From Streptomyces finlayi (GTDB taxonomy: Bacteria > Actinomycetota > Actinomycetes > Streptomycetales > Streptomycetaceae): a stretch of 64,000 nucleotides of DNA. The notes below the pieces were generated by a model, which was given only the letters and a program-made list of their open reading frames with translations, searched no databases and was not told where the DNA came from. A program made the translations under genes and the position numbers. Where the stretch lies: positions 2,232,001 to 2,296,000 of the forward strand of contig NZ_CP045702.1 in the NCBI RefSeq assembly GCF_014216315.1. Direction: 5' to 3'. Below, one piece after another: positions 34,130 to 43,006 of this stretch (positions are counted from its first letter, which is position 1; each line of letters begins with the position of its first letter).

Positions 34130-34757
34130 TCTTGATGTGCCGCCGGAGGCGCTGGCCGCGATCGCGAAGGGGATCAACCTCGCGCATGCCGAGTTGAAGG
34201 ACCTCGGCATGATCGGCGAGGCGTCCACCGGCCGGGGGTTCTCGGATCTCGCCTTGTCGGGGCTGGAGTTGGGGCACAGCGGGCTGGCGGCGGAGTTTCG
34301 GACGTTCTGTGACCGCTGGGAGTGGGGTGTGCGGGCCCTGACGCAGAAGGGGAACGGTTTCGCGCTCGGAGTCGGGTTGTCGGCGGGCTCTTTCGCGGAG
34401 CAGGAGCAGTACGTCAAGGACTCGTTCAAGGTCGGTGTGAACTCCGTGAACGGTAATCCGCACCTGTCCGAGGACGAGGTCAAGGCGATGAGCTGGGACA
34501 CGGTCAGCCGTCAGTCCGCGTACGACAGTCCGGACTACAGCGCGGAGTCGATGACCGAGGCCCACGGCGAGGTGAAGCAGAACTGGCAGGACACCGCCTA
34601 CGACGTGGAGGACTCCGCACTCGATTCCATGGAGCGCAGTGGGCTGATCGACCCGGGGGTGCGGGCGGCGGCGGATGAACGGCTCAAGGAGCAGCTCGAT
34701 CCGTCGCAGGAGACGATCGATCAGGCTGAGCAGCCGCGGTGGGGGGAGAGTCGCTGA
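34110..34757 (+). CDS. WXG100/ESX-like small protein of the Rhs operon, function unknown
   Basis: 215 residues from GTG 34110 with a G-rich site just upstream. Helical and highly charged (LAAIAKGINLAHAELKDLG, AGSFAEQEQYVKDSFKVGVN), with a Trp-Glu-Trp-Gly turn in DRWEWGVRAL near residue 70, recalling WXG100 proteins. Its TGA overlaps the ATG of the Rhs gene (ATGA), so the two are coupled. Probably a secretion partner or adaptor of the Rhs protein; I do not recognise a precise family. Confidence 0.65.
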   Translation: MSGESPDLDVPPEALAAIAKGINLAHAELKDLGMIGEASTGRGFSDLALSGLELGHSGLAAEFRTFCDRWEWGVRALTQKGNGFALGVGLSAGSFAEQEQYVKDSFKVGVNSVNGNPHLSEDEVKAMSWDTVSRQSAYDSPDYSAESMTEAHGEVKQNWQDTAYDVEDSALDSMERSGLIDPGVRAAADERLKEQLDPSQETIDQAEQPRWGESR

Positions 34758-37700
34758 TGGTGGACTGGGGGAAGCTCGGCGGGGACCTGTACGACGGGGC
34801 CGGTGATCTGGTCGACAAGGGCAAGGAGCTCGTAGGTACGGGGATCGACAAGGGCACCGATTTCGTCGGCTCGGGTCTGGAGAGGGTCGGTGCCGACTCG
34901 TGGGCGGACTCGGTCGAGGACTGGGGTGATGAGACCGCGTCCTCGCTGGGTGCGGAGGTCGGGGAGCAGCAGCTCGGGCAGAGTGAGGATGCGAACGAGC
35001 TGATTCATGGCAGGCCGGAGAAGATCGCCGCGGCGGTGAAGGACCTGCGGGACTTCCAGAAGGCGTTCGATCTCGTGGGCGGTGGGATGAAACGCCTCGA
35101 TTCCGGTCACTGGAAGGGTGTGGCCGCCGATACGTTCCGGGAGAAGTTCCAGACGCTGCCCACCGACTGGGTGCGGGCGGCGGCTGCGTTCGAGGACGCG
35201 GCCTCGGCGTTGGAGACGTACGCCGGGACGGTCACCAGCGCGCAGGGCAAGGCGCGTGAGGCGATCGCTCTCTACAAGGAGGGCAAGCAGGACTACGAGA
35301 CGGCCGCTGCCGCGTTCCGGAAGAAGGCGGCAGCCTACGACGCGGTCCGCAACACCGATCATCCGCTGCCGCATCCGGGGGAGTTCTCCGATCCGGGCAC
35401 GGTCAAGCGGCAGCACGCACAAGAGATCCTGGAAGGTGCCCGGCGGGCGCGTAACGAGGCTGCCGAGGCGGCCAAGGCGGCGGTTACCGCCGCCATGGCC
35501 CATGCTCCGAAGGAGCCCACCGGCCTGGACCGGGCCAAGCAGGAGCTCGTCGACTACGGCGTGGGCCAGGGCATCGAGCTGGCCCACTTCGGTGGCGGTG
35601 TCATCAAGGGCACCGCGGGGCTGGTGAACTTCGTCCGCTCGGTCAACCCGACAGACGCCTACAACCTGACGCACCCGGCCGAGTACTACAAAGGCGTCAA
35701 CATGACGCTCTCCGGCCTCGTCTCCACCGCCGCCAACCCCGACCGGGCACTCAAGAACGCCTGGGACGCCGCCAAGGGCGACCCCTCCGAATTCCTCGGG
35801 CGACTGATCCCCGAACTGGTCGGCACCAAGGGCGGCGGCGTTCTCAAGGGCCTCGCTCGCCACGGGCTGAAAGATGGGGCGGAGAGTGCTGCCCGCAAGG
35901 GTGTCGAGGATCCGGCGAAATCGTCGAAGCCCGACAAGGGAGTGGAGAAGGACCCCACGGACCCGGTCGATCTGGCCACTGGAACGATGTACCTGCCGCA
36001 GACGGACATCGTGCTGCCGGGGGCGCTCCCGCTGGTCTTCCGCCGCCGGGTCGCTTCCGACTACCGCGCGGGGCGGTGGTTCGGTCCTTCATGGTCCTCC
36101 ACGGCCGACCAACGACTGGAGATCGACTCCCAGGGCATCGTCTTCGTATGCGAGGACGGTCTGCTGCTGTCCTATCCGCACCCCTCGCCGGGCGTGCCGG
36201 TCATGCCGAGCCATGGCCCGCGCTGGCCACTCGATCTGGATACGGAGGGGCAGTACACGGTCTCCGATCCGGACAGCGGCCGAATACGGCACTTCAGCCC
36301 GCGCACCGCGGACCTCGCGCTTCTGGTGCAGATCGACGACCGTAACGGCAACTGGATCCAGTTCGAGTACGACGAGACCGGGGCACCCGCAGGCATCATC
36401 CACTGCGCCGGCTATCACCTGAAGCTCACCACGAGCGAGAGCCGGATCACCGCACTCCACCTCGCAGGGGCCGCTCCCGACGGTACCGACCAGGAAATCC
36501 TCCGCTACCGCTACACCGACGGCCACCTCACCGAAGTCATCAACTCATCAGGACTTCCACTCCGGTTCGCCTACGACGACCGTGGCCGAGTCACGTCCTG
36601 GACCGACACCAACGACAGCCGGTACGACTACACCTACGACGACCGGGACCGGTGCACAGCCGAAGGCGGCGCCGCAGGCCACATGTCACTGCGCCTGGAC
36701 TACAACGGCACCGATCCCGAGAGCGGGATGCGCGTCACCACCGTCACCAGCAGCACCGGAGCCGTCCACCGCTACATCATCAACGACAGACACCAGGTAG
36801 TCACCGAGACCGATCCTCTGGGCGCGACCACCCACTTCGAACGCGACCGCTACAACCGCCTGCTGTCCCGCTCAGACCCACTCGGCCGCACCAACCGCTT
36901 CGAATACGACGAGTCAGGCCAGCTGACCACCGTGGTACGCCCGGACGGCCGGGAGACATCCGCACAGTACAACGACCTCCGGCTGCCGGTCCGCGTCACC
37001 AACACGGACCGGACCGTGGTCCGCCAGGAGTACGACGAGCGAGGCAACCGTGTAGCGGTCACCGACCCGTCCGGCGCCGTGACACGCACCACCTTCAACG
37101 CTTCCGGCCACGTGACCTCCGTGACTGACGCGCTCGGCAACACGACCCACATCCGCAGCGACGCGGCCGGTTTGCCGCTCGAGGTAGCCGGCCCACTCGG
37201 CGCCAAGACTCGTCTCATCCGGGACGCGTTCGGCCGCCCGGTCACCCTGACCGACTCGCTCGGCGCCGTCACCCGCCTCGAATGGACCGTGGAAGGCAGG
37301 CTGTCCCGTCGCACCGACGCGGACGGCACCACACAGTCCTGGACGTACGACGGAGAGGGCAACTGCCTCACCCACACCGACGCCATGGGTGCCGTCTCCC
37401 GCTACGAGTACACCCACTTCGACCTCCCGCTCGCCAGCACACGGCCCGACGGCGCGCGCTACGAGTTTGAGCACGACCACGACCTGAACCTCACCCGGGT
37501 TACCGGCCCGCAGGGCCTGACCTGGACGTACGGCTACGACGCGGTCGGTGGCATCGCCACCGAGACCGACTTCGACGGTCGCACCCTCACCTACCGCGTG
37601 GACGCCGCGGGCCAGCTTGCCGAGCGGGTCGACGCACTCGGCGGGACCGTCTCTTTCGAGCGCGACCAGCTTGGCCAGGTGGTCCGCAAGGACGTCGACG

Positions 37701-39484
37701 GCCGGGTGACGACGTACACGTACGATCCGGCGGGCCGCCTCGTGGAGGCGCTCGGTCCGGAGAGCGAACTGCGGTACCGATACGACCGCTGCGGACGGGT
37801 CAAGACCGAGTTGGTCGACGGCCGGCCCCTCGTCTATGCCTACGACGACCTGGGCCGCCGAATCCGCCGCACCACGCCGACCGGTCATGTCACCTCGTAC
37901 TCCTACGGCGCCGATGGACTGCCGGAGCGGCTGACTACCGGCGGCCGGCGGGTCGACTTCGCCCACGACGCGGCCGGCCGCGAGCTCGCCCGCACCTTCG
38001 GTGAAGTGCTCACCGTGACTTCTGCGTGGGACGCGGCCGGCCGGCTCGCAGGGCAGCGGATCACCGCCGGAAACCGTGCTGTGAACAGCCGTGCGTACTC
38101 CTACCGCGCCGACGGCCATCTGCTCTCCGTCGTGGACGGGTTGTCGGGCACCCGCACCTTTGATCTCGACGGTATGGGCCGGGCCACCGCCGTCCACGCC
38201 CCGGGTTGGACCGAGCGGTACGCGTATGACGACGCGGGCAACCAGACCTCTGCGTCCTGGCCGGATCGGCACCCGGGCAGCGAGGCCACCGGACCGCGCG
38301 CCTATCACGGCACCAGCATCACCCGTGCCGGTGGTGTCCGTTTCGAGCATGATGCCCTCGGCCGAGTCACCCTGCGACAGAAGACCCGCCTGTCCCGCAA
38401 GCCCGACAACTGGCTCTATGAGTGGGACGCGGAAAACCGCCTCACGTCCATCACTACCCCTGACGGAACTCGGTGGCGCTACCGCTACGACCCACTCGGG
38501 CGCCGCACCGCGAAGCAGCGCATAGCCGCTGACGGCGAGACCGTGGCCGAAGAGGTCCGTTTTGCCTGGGACGGCCTCACCCTTTGCGAAGAGACCAGTC
38601 ACCGACCGGACGGCCAGAACACGGTTGCCCTCACCTGGGACCACCGGGACGTCGTCCCGCTGGCCCAGACCGAGCGCATCCTCACGGCCGATGGCCGCCA
38701 GGAGGAGATCGACCGCCGGTTCTTCGCCATCGCCACCGATCTCATCGGCACGCCGACCGAGCTGATCGACGAGTCGGGCGCCATCACCTGGCGTAGCCGC
38801 AGCACTCTGTGGGGCACCACGGCCTGGGCCCGCGGCAGCAGCGCTTACACACCGCTCCGGTTTCCGGGCCAGTACTACGACCCCGAGAGCGGGCTCCACT
38901 ACAACTGCTTCCGCCATTACGACCCCGAGACCGGCCGCTACATCTCACCGGACCCGCTGGGCCTGGCTCCCGCACCGAATCCTCTCGGATACGTGGACAA
39001 CCCTTACGTGGGGTGCGACCCGCTTGGCCTGATGCCCAAGTACACAAAGGAGGAGAAGGCTCAGCAGGCCAGGGAAAAGGCCAGGGAACGGGCCATCAAG
39101 GCCGCGGACGGCGTCATCGACAGGGCACAGGACGGTGCGTTCCGCAAGCATCCCAAGTACCACGGGGACGATATGCATGGTTTCTCCGACGAACGGGTCC
39201 TGGAGATCCTGAAGAACCCGGACGCGGTGTATCACTCGGCGGGATCCGCTGGAAAGCTCATCTTCCGGCAGGGCGAGGACGTCGTCGTGGCTCATGGGGC
39301 CGGCTCCCAGTCCGGCCAGGCCATCACGGTGTACGGACCGTCGGGCATCAAGGGCGAGTCCGGCGCGACGGCGCTGGGCGGCAAGGCTACGGACCCTGGT
39401 GCGCCGATCACCCATGAGGACATCGTGGGGGGAAGAATTCCGGGCAAGGACGGATTCATGCCCCCCGCCCCGTGGATCAAATGA
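34757..39484 (+). CDS. Rhs-repeat polymorphic toxin with WXG100-like N-terminus
   Basis: 1575 residues from ATG 34757, with GGGGAGAG 6 nt upstream. Residues about 84-215 form a WXG100-like helical hairpin (DSGHWKGVAADTFREKF), suggesting a type VII-like export route. About 398-480 is the DUF6531 entry domain (DPVDLATGTMYLPQTDIVLPG). About 575-1340 holds many YD/RHS repeats (YDDRGRVTSWTD, YDPAGRLVEALG), and the conserved core end is near 1368-1404 (FPGQYYDPESGLHYN, YISPDPLGL). The last 150 residues are the variable toxin tip (DERVLEILKNPDAVY, GKLIFRQGEDVVVAHG), which resembles DUF4258/BECR-fold RNases; that assignment is inference. The cognate immunity gene starts 13 bp downstream. Confidence 0.9.
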   Translation: MVDWGKLGGDLYDGAGDLVDKGKELVGTGIDKGTDFVGSGLERVGADSWADSVEDWGDETASSLGAEVGEQQLGQSEDANELIHGRPEKIAAAVKDLRDFQKAFDLVGGGMKRLDSGHWKGVAADTFREKFQTLPTDWVRAAAAFEDAASALETYAGTVTSAQGKAREAIALYKEGKQDYETAAAAFRKKAAAYDAVRNTDHPLPHPGEFSDPGTVKRQHAQEILEGARRARNEAAEAAKAAVTAAMAHAPKEPTGLDRAKQELVDYGVGQGIELAHFGGGVIKGTAGLVNFVRSVNPTDAYNLTHPAEYYKGVNMTLSGLVSTAANPDRALKNAWDAAKGDPSEFLGRLIPELVGTKGGGVLKGLARHGLKDGAESAARKGVEDPAKSSKPDKGVEKDPTDPVDLATGTMYLPQTDIVLPGALPLVFRRRVASDYRAGRWFGPSWSSTADQRLEIDSQGIVFVCEDGLLLSYPHPSPGVPVMPSHGPRWPLDLDTEGQYTVSDPDSGRIRHFSPRTADLALLVQIDDRNGNWIQFEYDETGAPAGIIHCAGYHLKLTTSESRITALHLAGAAPDGTDQEILRYRYTDGHLTEVINSSGLPLRFAYDDRGRVTSWTDTNDSRYDYTYDDRDRCTAEGGAAGHMSLRLDYNGTDPESGMRVTTVTSSTGAVHRYIINDRHQVVTETDPLGATTHFERDRYNRLLSRSDPLGRTNRFEYDESGQLTTVVRPDGRETSAQYNDLRLPVRVTNTDRTVVRQEYDERGNRVAVTDPSGAVTRTTFNASGHVTSVTDALGNTTHIRSDAAGLPLEVAGPLGAKTRLIRDAFGRPVTLTDSLGAVTRLEWTVEGRLSRRTDADGTTQSWTYDGEGNCLTHTDAMGAVSRYEYTHFDLPLASTRPDGARYEFEHDHDLNLTRVTGPQGLTWTYGYDAVGGIATETDFDGRTLTYRVDAAGQLAERVDALGGTVSFERDQLGQVVRKDVDGRVTTYTYDPAGRLVEALGPESELRYRYDRCGRVKTELVDGRPLVYAYDDLGRRIRRTTPTGHVTSYSYGADGLPERLTTGGRRVDFAHDAAGRELARTFGEVLTVTSAWDAAGRLAGQRITAGNRAVNSRAYSYRADGHLLSVVDGLSGTRTFDLDGMGRATAVHAPGWTERYAYDDAGNQTSASWPDRHPGSEATGPRAYHGTSITRAGGVRFEHDALGRVTLRQKTRLSRKPDNWLYEWDAENRLTSITTPDGTRWRYRYDPLGRRTAKQRIAADGETVAEEVRFAWDGLTLCEETSHRPDGQNTVALTWDHRDVVPLAQTERILTADGRQEEIDRRFFAIATDLIGTPTELIDESGAITWRSRSTLWGTTAWARGSSAYTPLRFPGQYYDPESGLHYNCFRHYDPETGRYISPDPLGLAPAPNPLGYVDNPYVGCDPLGLMPKYTKEEKAQQAREKARERAIKAADGVIDRAQDGAFRKHPKYHGDDMHGFSDERVLEILKNPDAVYHSAGSAGKLIFRQGEDVVVAHGAGSQSGQAITVYGPSGIKGESGATALGGKATDPGAPITHEDIVGGRIPGKDGFMPPAPWIK

Positions 39485-39497
39485 GGTAGCACCGACT

Positions 39498-40247
39498 ATG
39501 AGACTGACCTTCGACAACGACTGGCACGCGACGGTGCTAGGGGATCTTCTGCCAATCACCCCCCGCTTCTCGGGTAACTCCGTGGACATCGCGAACTACG
39601 TGGATGTGAAGGAACGTGAGCGGTTCCTCGCGGCGACATTCGGCAGCCAGGAGTGGCTGTGGGACACGCCCGACGTCCTCCGGTTTGACTCGGACAGCCG
39701 GAAGCTGACCGGTGCCGAATTTCAGCTGCCGGGAGTGTCCGCATCCGCCGAGGACTCTGCCCGCGTTTCCGTCCTGCCCGCGGTACGCCCGGGCGGGCTC
39801 CGCGCGGACGAGGTCCGGGACTTCCGGCTGGAGGCGTGCGAGGTGCTGTGCCGCGCTCCTGGGGACACCGTGCTGACCGCTCTGCGTGACCTCGACGTCC
39901 TCGACGAGCCGCTGGAGGCCCGCGTCGGTATTGCACCCGACGTGTCCCTCCTCGTCCAGCGCGGCATCGTCGTCGGTTGGAGCCTTACGGATCCGGCGCG
40001 CTACCTGAGCCAGGTGTTCGCGGACCCCGCCCCCAACCCGCCGTCCCCGGCCACCCGTCGATTGCTCACCGAGTGCCTGGATCTGATCACCGAGCCGGTG
40101 ATCGACGACGTGATGGACGGCGAACCGGCCGCCCTGGCCCGGCTCCGGGCCGCCGACCAGGACCTGCACGCCCAGCACGAGGACCGTCCTCGGGCCGATG
40201 TGCTGCTCGCGCTCATCGCAAACATGGTCACTGACCAGGCAAATTGA
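39498..40247 (+). CDS. Putative immunity protein for the Rhs toxin
   Basis: 249 residues from ATG 39498, with GAGG about 11 nt upstream. Soluble, acidic, mixed alpha/beta composition (LTFDNDWHATVLGDLLPIT, LLTECLDLITEPVIDDVMDG) with no signal peptide or enzymatic motif. Position immediately after the toxin tip is the standard place for the immunity gene. No family recognised. It is followed by debris, not by another intact operon gene. Confidence 0.65.
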   Translation: MRLTFDNDWHATVLGDLLPITPRFSGNSVDIANYVDVKERERFLAATFGSQEWLWDTPDVLRFDSDSRKLTGAEFQLPGVSASAEDSARVSVLPAVRPGGLRADEVRDFRLEACEVLCRAPGDTVLTALRDLDVLDEPLEARVGIAPDVSLLVQRGIVVGWSLTDPARYLSQVFADPAPNPPSPATRRLLTECLDLITEPVIDDVMDGEPAALARLRAADQDLHAQHEDRPRADVLLALIANMVTDQAN

Positions 40248-40250
40248 TGC

Positions 40251-40430
40251 TGAAGAAGATGGGGTGAGCCTGGTGCTGCAGAGCGCTCCAGCGTGCCGGG
40301 TCACCTTCGGCGCGAGAGACGAAGGGCCGCGGCATGGCGAGGACATCGGGGGCGTAGGCATGGATCGCCTGTTCCAGCGCCCGCTGGTCGTTGAGGTGGG
40401 CCGGCACGGGGCTCTGGACGCGGCTGGAAC
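40251..40430 (-). pseudogene. Fragment of an unidentified gene
   Basis: The reverse strand keeps an open frame with protein-like composition (HLNDQRALEQAIHAYAPD, LAMPRPFVSRAEG, ARWSALQHQAHPIFFSINL) but has no start or stop of its own and is cut by the rhs fragment. I do not recognise the family. Confidence 0.35.
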
Positions 40431-40431
40431 C

Positions 40432-40766
40432 TGAGGCTCACCACGAGCGTGAGCCGGATCACCGCACTCCATCTCGCAGAGGCCGCTCCCGACGGTACGG
40501 ACCAAGAAGTCCTCCGCTACCGCTACACCGACGGCCACCTCACCGAAGTCATCAACTCGTCAGGACTCCCGCTCCGGTTCTCCTACGACAACCGTGGCCG
40601 GGTCATGTCCTGGACCGACACCAACGACAGCCGGTACGACTACGCCAACGACGACCGGGACCGGTGCACAGCCAGGAACGTATACAATCCCAACAGTCCG
40701 CACTATTATCCAGATGCGGCTGGATCATCAGACATCTTGTGGCCTGAAGAGTTCAACGGGATTTAA
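40432..40766 (+). pseudogene. Displaced rhs fragment with an alternative C-terminal tip
   Basis: About 240 bp (40432-40671) repeats 36420-36662 of the main rhs gene at over 90 % identity, then switches to a new tail of 30 residues (RNVYNPNSPHYYPDAAG, ILWPEEFNGI) ending at TAA 40764. The tail resembles the start of a toxin tip (the N-P-N and Y-Y-P-D turn) but is too short for a full domain. Such displaced tips can swap into the main gene by recombination. No start site; ATG-type starts are internal only. Confidence 0.7.
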
Positions 40767-40768
40767 CG

Positions 40769-40918
40769 GTGAGTATCGTGGCAGTAGGCGAAAAGAACTT
40801 CCTCGGAATCGCCGGCAGATTGACATCCGCCCCCCTGCGTCAACTGCAGCGCCAGGGGTTGAGAGGGTCAGAAGTGGAGCATTTCGACTATTTGTCGAAC
40901 GAGTATTTCCATCCCTGA
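40769..40918 (+). CDS. Small ORF after the displaced rhs tip, possible immunity remnant
   Basis: 49 residues from GTG 40769, two bases after the stop of the displaced tip (AVGEKNFLGIAGRLTSA, QLQRQGLRGSEVEHFDYLS). Place and spacing fit an immunity gene, but the size is small, there is no clear ribosome site, and no family is recognised. Low confidence that it is translated. Confidence 0.3.
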   Translation: MSIVAVGEKNFLGIAGRLTSAPLRQLQRQGLRGSEVEHFDYLSNEYFHP

Positions 40919-41514
40919 AGCGGGTCGACACGAGATCCCGTTAGCCGCTCCCAATTCTTCGTCATACGTCATCAACCCTCACACCATTGGTGACCCCCTA
41001 GTGTCTCGTGATTCCGTCAGCGTTACTTGATCTTGTATGGCAGGGTCTCTTGGTATGGAGCTCTCCGTGGAACAGGCCGCCGAGTTGCGGGAGTTGGTGA
41101 ACAGCCGGGACGTTCCTGAGGACATAGCAACGCGAGGCCGGATCGTGCTGTGGTCGGGCGAGGGGCGCCGACGCAAGGACATTGCCGAGCTGCGACGCGC
41201 ATGACGCCGCCGGACGGCACGGGGCTTTCGCACTGGTCCACACGGGAGTTGGCGAAGTACCTGGAGCGGGCCGAGAACGTCACCGTGTCCTGGCACTACA
41301 TCGCCCGGATCTGGCGGGAGGAGAGCCTGAAGCCGCACCGCAGCGGCACCTTCAAGATTTCCAGAGACCCCGCGTTCGCGGAGAAGGTGGCCGATGTGAT
41401 CGGACTGTATCTGGCCCCGCCGGGCGGCGCGGTGGTTCTCTCGATCGACGAGTCGGGTCGGACCGGGGCGCGGTGACACCATTCCTGGTGTTCCGTTTCC
41501 CCGGCCCGCCCGCC

Positions 41515-41548
41515 GAACCGGACGTGCCCGTCTCCGAGCATCCGGCTC
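41515..41548 (-). ncRNA. Group II intron domain V
   Basis: 34-nt hairpin starting GAGCCGGATGC and ending GTCCGGTTC on the reverse strand, the catalytic core of the ribozyme, about 65 nt from the 3' splice border. Confidence 0.8.
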
Positions 41549-41569
41549 TCCACATGCTCTTGCCTCTGG

Positions 41570-43006
41570 TCAGCCGACGGTTGCCGGTATCGGCGTCCAT
41601 GGTGTCGGTATGTTCCGCCCCCGGTATCGGTAGCGGACCACCGGAACCTTTTGGGGTTGGAACAGCGAGATCCCGTCCTCGGTCGGCCGTTTCCCCGGGA
41701 GGAAACGCCGGAACAAGGAAGCCCACGGGACACGAGGATGTCGTTTACGCAGCCAGCGGGTCACCCGATGCCAGGAATACTCATCGAGATAGCCGAAGGT
41801 GGCCGCCGACACACCATGTCGGAAGTAGGCACACCAGCCCCGCAGCACAGAATTCAACTGACGCAGCAGGTCGGACAGATGCCGGTGTTTCGATCTGCCG
41901 GTAATCGCCCGGACCTTGTCCACGATGGAGGCAAGCGCCTTCTTCGAGGGATAGGTATAAACGACGTTCCGGTCTGTGCCTCGTTTCCGCCGGCGCTGGA
42001 TGTGCCAGCCCAGAAAATCGAAGCCCTCGTCGATGTGAACCACCTGTGTCTTGGCCTCCGACAGGCGCAAGCCCATCGGCGCCAAGACTGCTGCGGCCTC
42101 GGCCCGCAGCGCTTCGGCGTGCTGACGCGTCCCCGAAACCATGACCACCCAGTCATCCGCATAGCGGATGAGACGGCACATGGGCAGGCCGCGTCTGCGA
42201 CGCGCGGTGCGCTGGTAGTCCGATCCATAGCTCTGCCAAGTCTCGGCGAAGTGCTCGTCGAGCTCGGACAGGGCGATGTTGGCCAGCAGTGGGGACAGGA
42301 TTCCCCCCTGGGGAGTTCCGGTGATCGAAGCGCCCTCAGTGCCATCGGTATGCATGATTCCGGCCTTGAGGAACGCCTTGACCAGGGCCAGGACCCGCTT
42401 GTCTCCGATTCGTGCGCGCACGCGGTCCATCAGGGCCGGGTGCGCGATCTCGTCGAAGCACGCCTGAATGTCCGCTTCCAGAACCCATTCATAAGAGCGG
42501 GATCCAAAGAAGTGGATCTCGGCGATCGCATCCTGAGCCCGCCGTTTGGGACGGAACCCGTAGCTGCACGGGAGAAAATCCGCCTCAAATATCGGCTCCA
42601 GCACCAGTTTCAGAGCCGCTTGCACAACTCTGTCGCCCACAGGAGGGATGCCCAGCCGACGGAGCTTTCCACTTCCGCCCTTGGGAATCATCACCTCCCG
42701 TACCGGGAGAGGGGTGAACGTCTGCGTCTTAAGATCTCGACGGAGACGGTCCAGGAAGAGATCTTCCCGTCCTGATAGCCGCACGGCATGAGCGGAAATT
42801 CCGTCCACACCTGCGGTTCGGGCACCCCGATTGGTCCGCACCCGCTCCCATGCAACCAGCAGGAATGCGGGGTCACATACGAGGTTGAACAGATCGTTGA
42901 ACCGGCGACCGGTGTCATCAGTCGCCCATTGGTGCAGTTTGGTCTGGATCCCCAGTACCCGCCGCTCGGCCCAGAACAGGGCGTCCGACGGATCGTCAAT
43001 ATTCAT
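41570..43006 (-). CDS. Group II intron-encoded reverse transcriptase/maturase
   Basis: 478 residues from ATG 43006, with AGGAG 7 nt upstream (a TTG at 43009 is in frame). RT blocks in order: VREVMIPKGGSGKLRRLGIP, SYGFRPKRRAQDAI, ADIQACFDEI, GTPQGGILSPLLANIAL, the catalytic YADDWVVM, and FDFLGWHIQ. The C-terminal maturase (GIIM) domain follows (LNSVLRGWCAYFRHG, WLRKRHP). There is no HNH endonuclease domain, so mobility would rely on replication-fork priming. The frame is intact, so the intron may still be active. Confidence 0.95.
   Translation of the reverse strand: MNIDDPSDALFWAERRVLGIQTKLHQWATDDTGRRFNDLFNLVCDPAFLLVAWERVRTNRGARTAGVDGISAHAVRLSGREDLFLDRLRRDLKTQTFTPLPVREVMIPKGGSGKLRRLGIPPVGDRVVQAALKLVLEPIFEADFLPCSYGFRPKRRAQDAIAEIHFFGSRSYEWVLEADIQACFDEIAHPALMDRVRARIGDKRVLALVKAFLKAGIMHTDGTEGASITGTPQGGILSPLLANIALSELDEHFAETWQSYGSDYQRTARRRRGLPMCRLIRYADDWVVMVSGTRQHAEALRAEAAAVLAPMGLRLSEAKTQVVHIDEGFDFLGWHIQRRRKRGTDRNVVYTYPSKKALASIVDKVRAITGRSKHRHLSDLLRQLNSVLRGWCAYFRHGVSAATFGYLDEYSWHRVTRWLRKRHPRVPWASLFRRFLPGKRPTEDGISLFQPQKVPVVRYRYRGRNIPTPWTPIPATVG

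Noticed and set aside
36914..38917. 667-codon reverse open frame inside the rhs gene
   Set aside because: Shadow of the rhs YD repeats; no start site or recognisable domain.
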